From CAZAPG01 sp964486935 (lineage in GTDB: Bacteria > Chloroflexota > Anaerolineae > 4572-78 > J111), in the NCBI GenBank assembly GCA_964486935.1, contig CAZAPG010000003.1, positions 231,922 through 295,921 of the forward strand: a stretch of DNA of 64,000 bases. Direction: 5' to 3'. Positions 59,399 to 64,000 of the stretch are shown piece after piece. The notes beneath the pieces are model-generated. The model was not told the origin of the DNA, did no database searches, and was given only the letters and a program-made list of their open reading frames with translations. The position numbers and the translations under genes are program-made. Numbering within the stretch: the first letter of the stretch is position 1; each line of letters begins with the position of its first letter.

Positions 59399-62089
59399 AT
59401 GAAAACCCCGCTGTTGCAAACCAAACTGTATATCCCCTCTCCCCGTCGCGACTTCGTTTCCCGCCCCCGCCTGATTGAACGATTGAACGAAGGCCTGCAC
59501 CGAAAGTTGACCCTCATCTCCGCCCCGGCAGGGTTTGGAAAGACCACGTTGATCAGCGAGTGGATCGACCAGGCCGCTGCCTCCACTTCGCCATACAAAT
59601 TTGGTTGGCTCTCGCTGGATGAGGAAGACAACGACATCACTCGCTTTTTTACATATTTTTCCGCCGCCCTCCAGAAAATTGATCCCAAAATAGGTACAGC
59701 AATTGCGGAGGTGTTACAATCGCCGGAGCCTCCGCCGGTTGAGCCCCTGATGATCACGCTCATCAACCAAATCGCCGCCGTTGATGCGCCCATCGCCTTG
59801 ATCCTTGATGATTACCACGTGATTACCGCTCAATCCATCCACGCGGCGCTTTCTTTTTTACTCGACCACATACCTCCCACCCTGCATCTGGTCATCACCA
59901 GCCGGGCCGACCCGCCGCTGTCGCTGGCCAAATTGCGTGGCCGGGGCCAGCTGGTGGAAGTGCGGGCCGCCGACCTGCGCTTTACCGCGTCCGAAGCCGC
60001 GACGTTTTTCAACCAGACAACCGGGCTGAATCTGTCGGTGGAAGATGTGGCAGCACTCGAGACGCGCACCGAAGGCTGGATTGTGGGCCTGCAACTTGCA
60101 GCGATATCGCTGCAAGGACGCGACCCGGCCCAAAAACAAAAGTTCATCAGCGGCTTTGCCGGCACGCACCGCTACATTCTTGATTATCTAACAGATGAGG
60201 TACTCAACCGCCAGCCACAAAATATCCGCTCATTTTTGTTCCAAACCTCCATTTTGGAGCAGTTATCTGCGCCGTTGTGCCAGATGGTTGCGGGTCAGGC
60301 AGACGGACAGCAAGTTTTGACGCAGTTGGAGCAGGCCAACCTCTTTTTAATTCCTTTGGACGACGAGCGGCGCTGGTATCGCTACCACCATCTTTTTGTT
60401 GACGTGTTACGCAGCCGGTTGCAACAGGCCCAGCCGGAACTTGTTGATCAGCTCCATCGCCGAGCTGCCGAATGGTACTGCCAGGAGTCTACCGCGCCTG
60501 AAAACGAGGAACTGGTCTACAATGCGGTGCATCACGCTCTGACCGGTTCTCACTGGGAGTACGCCGCCGACCTGATTGAACCCGTTTTCTTTCCAATGCT
60601 AATGCGCGGCCAGCAATTTAGGGTACAGCGCTGGCTGGAGTCGTTCCCCCAGGATGAACTGCAGACCCGACCTCAGCTTTGCCTGTATTACGCCTGGGTG
60701 TTGCTGTTTACCGGCCGGGTCGACAGCTACGAGCCGCCGCTACAAATCGCCGAGCGAATCTGGCGGTCGGAAAACAATCAGCGCAAGCTGGGCCAGGTAT
60801 TCAATTTGCAGGCCAACGTAGCCCGGCTGCGCGGTGACACGACTCGCACCATTGAGCTTGCCCAACAGGCCCTGGCCTGTTTGCCGGAAGAGGATTTGTT
60901 TCAGCGTAGCATCAGTACGATGGCGCTGGGGGCGGGATATGTGTCAGCCGGCCAGGTGACCGAAGCAGAAGCGATGCTCAACCAGGCCGGCACTCTCAGC
61001 CGGTTAACCGGCAACCTGCTAGTGCAGCTCATCGCTATGAATCGCTTGGGAGATGTGCAGGTGATGCAAGGGCAACTTCACCGGGCCGCTCAAATCTATA
61101 CAGAGGTGCTTGAGCTGGCCGGCGAGCGGCCGCTGTGGCAGCGGGTGGAGGCGCACATTGCCCTGGGTAGGCTGCACCGCCAGTGGAACAATTTGGATAC
61201 CGCCCAAACTCATTTGCAGCAAGGGTTGGAGTTGGCCCACCAAACCCGGCGAGAGGTCTACCTCTCTCGGGGGCACGTGGCGCTGGGCCAACTCAGGCAA
61301 GCCCGCGGCCAGGTTGAGCAAGCGGCCGATGCCTTTGAGCAGGCTGTTGTCGTGACCCGGCAGTTTGGGCACGCCAACGCCATTGGGTCCGCGCAGGCAA
61401 ATCAGGTGCGGTTTTGGCTCGCCGCAGCCCGGCCCGATTTTGCCGCCATTGCCCGTTGGCAGGCCGAACACAACCTGTCGCCAGATGATTCCCCGGTTTA
61501 TGAGCGGGAAACGGAGCATTTGGTGATGGGCCGGCTGCTTCTCGCCCAAAATGAGCCTCACGTGGCCGCGTCGCTGCTTAACCGCCTGCTGGCGGCTGCG
61601 GCGTTAGCCGGGCGTGTCGACAGCCAGATCAAGATATCAGTGCTGCAAGCGTTGGCCCACCGGGCGCAGGGGCAGTCTGATAGGGCCTTGTCTACCCTGG
61701 AGCGAGCGCTGGCGCTGGCCCGACCGGGCGGCTACATCCGCGTGTTTGTGGATGAAGGCGAAGCGATCATTGGGCTGCTGCGCCAACTTGCCAAACAAAG
61801 GCTTGAAGAGGAGTCTGCCCAGCAGCAACTGGCCGAAATCTTGTCAGCCTTGGGTCACACCGTTGAAGTCGTCGCACCGGCGGCCCAGCCCTTGATTGAA
61901 CCCCTCACCGACCGGGAATTCGAAGTGCTGCAACTCATTGCCAACGGAGCCTCAAACCGGAATATTGGCCAGGAGTTGGTGATTTCTGTTCACACCGTCA
62001 AAAAACACGTCAGCAATATTTTTGGCAAGCTGGGGGTCAACAGCCGCACCGAGGCGTTAGCCCGGGCTCAGGAGCTGGGTCTGATTTAA
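59399..62089 (+). CDS. Large MalT-like LuxR-family transcriptional regulator
   Basis: 896 residues. It begins LLQTKLYIPSPRRDFVSRPR, a typical start for this group. An NTPase domain has P-loop SAPAGFGKTTL (41-51) and LILDDYHVI as its Walker B. A middle region of TPR-like repeats (about 400-820) should sense a ligand, and a LuxR-type helix-turn-helix lies at the C-terminus (LTDREFEVLQLIANGASNRN followed by VISVHTVKKHVSNIFGKLGV). The ATG at 59399 is the first in the frame. Regulators of this kind respond to sugars or small effectors, often acting on neighbouring genes. The lactonase-like gene follows. Confidence 0.92.
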   Translation: MKTPLLQTKLYIPSPRRDFVSRPRLIERLNEGLHRKLTLISAPAGFGKTTLISEWIDQAAASTSPYKFGWLSLDEEDNDITRFFTYFSAALQKIDPKIGTAIAEVLQSPEPPPVEPLMITLINQIAAVDAPIALILDDYHVITAQSIHAALSFLLDHIPPTLHLVITSRADPPLSLAKLRGRGQLVEVRAADLRFTASEAATFFNQTTGLNLSVEDVAALETRTEGWIVGLQLAAISLQGRDPAQKQKFISGFAGTHRYILDYLTDEVLNRQPQNIRSFLFQTSILEQLSAPLCQMVAGQADGQQVLTQLEQANLFLIPLDDERRWYRYHHLFVDVLRSRLQQAQPELVDQLHRRAAEWYCQESTAPENEELVYNAVHHALTGSHWEYAADLIEPVFFPMLMRGQQFRVQRWLESFPQDELQTRPQLCLYYAWVLLFTGRVDSYEPPLQIAERIWRSENNQRKLGQVFNLQANVARLRGDTTRTIELAQQALACLPEEDLFQRSISTMALGAGYVSAGQVTEAEAMLNQAGTLSRLTGNLLVQLIAMNRLGDVQVMQGQLHRAAQIYTEVLELAGERPLWQRVEAHIALGRLHRQWNNLDTAQTHLQQGLELAHQTRREVYLSRGHVALGQLRQARGQVEQAADAFEQAVVVTRQFGHANAIGSAQANQVRFWLAAARPDFAAIARWQAEHNLSPDDSPVYERETEHLVMGRLLLAQNEPHVAASLLNRLLAAAALAGRVDSQIKISVLQALAHRAQGQSDRALSTLERALALARPGGYIRVFVDEGEAIIGLLRQLAKQRLEEESAQQQLAEILSALGHTVEVVAPAAQPLIEPLTDREFEVLQLIANGASNRNIGQELVISVHTVKKHVSNIFGKLGVNSRTEALARAQELGLI

Positions 62090-62129
62090 ATACTACCCCT
62101 CTAATACTACTTTCTTCTACCGACAACCG

Positions 62130-62174
62130 GCCGATTGGATGGTATGCTACTGGCAAATCCAATCGGCTTTTTGT
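62130..62174 (+). terminator. Rho-independent terminator between the LuxR gene and the metallohydrolase gene
   Basis: Perfect 11-base stem GCCGATTGGAT/ATCCAATCGGC with a 16-base loop, followed by TTTTTGTTT. It would separate the regulator transcript from that of the MBL-fold gene, whose ribosome site lies only 15 bases downstream. Confidence 0.85.
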
Positions 62175-62200
62175 TTGCCATCGTTGAAAGGAGAAACATA

Positions 62201-63064
62201 ATGCAAATTCATGCCATTAAAACCGGAACGGTCACCGTCAAAGCAAGACAACAACAGGGATCCCGGGGCAGCGGAGTCTTGCGCCTGATGAACACCATGT
62301 TAGACTCCACCTGGACCGATCCGCTGCCCATTTATGCCTGGGTCATTGAACACCCGGAGGGCGTCATCGTCATTGACACTGGCGAAACCGCCCGCACCGC
62401 CGAGCCTGGTTACTTTCCCTGGTGGCATCCTTACTTTAAACTGGGGATGAAAGCTTTTGTCACCCCAGAGGAAGAAATTGGACCACAACTGCGCACGCTA
62501 GGCATTCCGCCGCAAGAAGTACGCTGGCTCATTCTGACTCATTTCCACACCGATCACGCCGGCGGCCTGTATCACTTTCCCGACGCGGAAATTTTGGTGT
62601 CCCGGCAGGAATACCAACTGGCTGCCGGCCTGAACGGGCGACTGCGGGGCTACTTGCCCAACCACTGGCCGGACTGGTTCTCGCCCCGGCTGGTCGATTT
62701 TGACCCCCAGCCTGTGGGCGCGTTTCCGGAGAGTTTTACACTGACCCGCGCCGGCGACGTGCATTTGGTGCCTACTCCCGGTCACACCGGCGGCCACCTC
62801 TCGGTAATTATGGAGCGCGAGAGCGTGTCGTACTTTTTTGCCGGCGATGTATCTTACACCGAGCAGGCGATGCTTGATCAGGTGGTGGATGGCGTCAGTC
62901 TGGATAATCAGATTGCCCAACAAACCTTGCAGCGCGTGCTCACCTATGCCCGGCAGACCCCCACAATTTATCTGCCCAGCCACGATCCCGACTCGGCAGA
63001 ACGGTTGATGACCGGCCGGGTGGTGTTTCCGGAGGAACGGCCGGTGCCGGTCAGGGCGGCGTAA
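62201..63064 (+). CDS. MBL-fold metallohydrolase (AHL-lactonase-like)
   Basis: 287 residues, start at ATG 62201 with AAAGGAGA upstream. Metallo-beta-lactamase fold with the dinuclear zinc motif HFHTDH (H114, H116, D118, H119), a later His in TPGHTGGHLS and an Asp in FFAGDVSY. N-acyl-homoserine lactone lactonases share this overall pattern and size. Sequence alone does not prove lactonase activity, as thiolesterases and other hydrolases are alike. It sits behind a LuxR-type regulator and is followed two bases later by a small conserved gene. Confidence 0.85.
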   Translation: MQIHAIKTGTVTVKARQQQGSRGSGVLRLMNTMLDSTWTDPLPIYAWVIEHPEGVIVIDTGETARTAEPGYFPWWHPYFKLGMKAFVTPEEEIGPQLRTLGIPPQEVRWLILTHFHTDHAGGLYHFPDAEILVSRQEYQLAAGLNGRLRGYLPNHWPDWFSPRLVDFDPQPVGAFPESFTLTRAGDVHLVPTPGHTGGHLSVIMERESVSYFFAGDVSYTEQAMLDQVVDGVSLDNQIAQQTLQRVLTYARQTPTIYLPSHDPDSAERLMTGRVVFPEERPVPVRAA

Positions 63065-63066
63065 CG

Positions 63067-63282
63067 ATGGCCAGCGTGTATCAAATTCGCGTGGAGGGGC
63101 ATTTAGACGGGCGGTGGTCTCACTGGTTTGACGACCTCCGCCTGGCCCACCACAGCGACGGCACCACTAGCCTGTCCGGCCCGGTGGCTGACCAGGCGGC
63201 GCTGCACGGCTTGTTGGCCAAAGTGCGCGATTTGAACCTGACGCTGATTTCTGTCATTCGAGTTGACCCGGCTGCACTGTGA
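63067..63282 (+). CDS. Small conserved protein of unknown function
   Basis: 71 residues: MASVYQIRVEGHLDGRWSHW, a middle segment GTTSLSGPVADQAALHGLLA, and DLNLTLISVIRVDPAAL at the end. Start two bases after the metallohydrolase stop, so it should be co-translated. Small proteins of the same pattern are common in this bacterial group (recollection, not a search). A compact beta-alpha-beta fold is likely, but the function is not known. Confidence 0.75.
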   Translation: MASVYQIRVEGHLDGRWSHWFDDLRLAHHSDGTTSLSGPVADQAALHGLLAKVRDLNLTLISVIRVDPAAL

Positions 63283-63334
63283 GATGAAAAAACATGGTCA
63301 GGATATAAAGATTATATCAATGTGGAGAGAGATA

Positions 63335-63796
63335 ATGATTGAATTCAAACATAGTATTAGCGTTAAGCGTCCCATAAATGAGGTTTTTGCGTTCCTATCC
63401 AACTTCGAAAACATCTCGAAGTGGAACTACTATGTTCTCGAAGTAAGGAAGATTTCCGAAGGGGCTGTAGGTGTTGGAACGACATATCATCAGGTGCGCC
63501 AGACAGATGAACAGCTTTTCCAAATTACCGAGTTTGAGTTAAACCTCAAGGTCGCCGTGAAGACATTACCGGAATCGTCTCTCCAATTTGAGCGGCGATT
63601 CACACTTCAGGCGGAGGGAAGCACGACACATCTTATAGACGAGTGGGAGGAGCTTGTCACAGGAAAGCCGGCGTTCATAGAGAAATTGGCTGCGGAGAGA
63701 GTCAAGTCCGCTGTAGCTGAGAATCTGGGCAAACTCAAGGAGTTGTTAGAAACAGGGAGCGTTACTCTGCAAGACGGTAGGCAAGTGAGTCTATAG
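63335..63796 (+). CDS. SRPBCC (START/Bet v1-like) family protein
   Basis: 153 residues, start at ATG 63335 with GGAGAGA upstream. It fits polyketide-cyclase/dehydrase-type ligand-binding proteins: ISVKRPINEVFAFLSNFENI, then ISKWNYYVLEV, GVGTTYHQVRQ and a C-terminal helix IEKLAAERVKSAVAENLGKL. The fold encloses a hydrophobic cavity. Many relatives have no known ligand. It stands 52 bases after the small conserved gene and is probably separately regulated. Confidence 0.85.
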   Translation: MIEFKHSISVKRPINEVFAFLSNFENISKWNYYVLEVRKISEGAVGVGTTYHQVRQTDEQLFQITEFELNLKVAVKTLPESSLQFERRFTLQAEGSTTHLIDEWEELVTGKPAFIEKLAAERVKSAVAENLGKLKELLETGSVTLQDGRQVSL

Positions 63797-63820
63797 GTGA
63801 TTCAACAAGAAGAAAATACG

Positions 63821-63966
63821 ATGAATACGAAAGAAAAAACGAATTCAATTAATAAGACCGCAAGAGTCGCAGGGTTCCTGTAACTACTTGTCACAGTATT
63901 CGGTGCCCTCAGAATTACGTTTCTGGGGGGATTGTTATTGCCCTTAGGTGTAATAGACACGACTTA
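63821..63966 (+). pseudogene. Truncated DUF4386-like membrane protein remnant
   Basis: The frame from ATG 63821 reads MNTKEKTNSINKTARVAGFL, then TAA, then LLVTVFGALRITFLGGLLLP, and stops at 63964-63966. In DUF4386 proteins the sequence runs GFLYLL, so the TAA replaces a tyrosine codon. Only the first helix or two are present. The rest is either deleted or absent from this copy. It is the last recognisable feature before the window edge. Confidence 0.6.
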
Positions 63967-64000
63967 ATCTGACACACGGAGCCTAACTGACAGCGGGAAC

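Noticed and set aside
63797..64000. Possible new gene at the right edge
   Set aside because: Apart from the DUF4386-like remnant, the frames are broken by several stops, and the window ends before any further support.

Overview
The window looks like a chromosomal segment from a Chloroflexota (Anaerolineae-type) bacterium. I infer this from gene style, not from a database search. The supporting signs are a large MalT-like LuxR regulator whose N-terminus begins LLQTKLYIPSPRR, secreted proteins with Pro/Thr/Glu-rich stalks, several secreted proteins ending in YLPI.LK-like tails, an aldehyde:ferredoxin oxidoreductase, and moderately GC-rich DNA. No rRNA or tRNA gene and no CRISPR array was seen.

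Layout. (1) 0.1-3.8 kb, minus strand: a translationally coupled five-gene cluster of succinyl-CoA synthetase beta and alpha, a small ferredoxin-like protein, and class I fumarase beta and alpha. A short-chain dehydrogenase is divergent. (2) 4.7-12.9 kb, minus: a 2044-residue nonribosomal peptide synthetase (fatty acyl-AMP ligase, carrier, condensation, adenylation, carrier, thioesterase), then an ABC exporter. It probably makes and exports an N-acyl amino acid, with glutamine as the best guess. (3) 12.9-16.1 kb: two secreted proteins, a zinc-protease-like one and a beta-helix one. (4) 16.3-23.2 kb, minus: the most unusual unit, an apparent operon of a 40-residue precursor-like peptide, an HPr-kinase-like protein, a gingipain-type C25 peptidase, a Ser/His signal-peptidase-like protein and an NTP_transf_5 protein, closed by a strong terminator. 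It resembles the accessory part of paeninodin-type lasso clusters but has no lasso cyclase or RRE gene. (5) 23.3-30.2 kb: an anchored surface protein, a MoxR/VWA pair, a pentapeptide-repeat protein, a CPBP protease and a small conserved protein, with inverted repeats around them. (6) 30.3-37.6 kb, plus: a mannitol PTS operon (PRD regulator, EIIC, EIIB, EIIA, an HPr-EI fusion and mannitol-1-phosphate dehydrogenase). (7) 37.8-45.5 kb: housekeeping and surface genes, including MtaB, a beta-propeller protein, an Excalibur-type protein and a secreted nuclease. (8) 45.7-54.8 kb: an accessory region rich in broken genes. It holds a cut-down PIN toxin with its antitoxin, an Rhs remnant, a frameshifted radical SAM gene, a glycosidase-like remnant, a decayed uroporphyrinogen-decarboxylase relative and a hydrolase with an in-frame stop. 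A full-length aldehyde:ferredoxin oxidoreductase stands among them. (9) 54.9-64.0 kb: a methyltransferase, a quinone-reductase-like protein, two nucleotidyltransferase toxin-antitoxin-like modules, the LuxR regulator with a lactonase-like metallohydrolase, an SRPBCC protein and a broken DUF4386 gene.

The genes fall into separate physiological units: central carbon metabolism, a small lipid-amino-acid natural product, a peptide-processing system of unknown product, mannitol uptake, and surface or extracellular proteins. Several intergenic repeats and many pseudogenes suggest a genome with active rearrangement.
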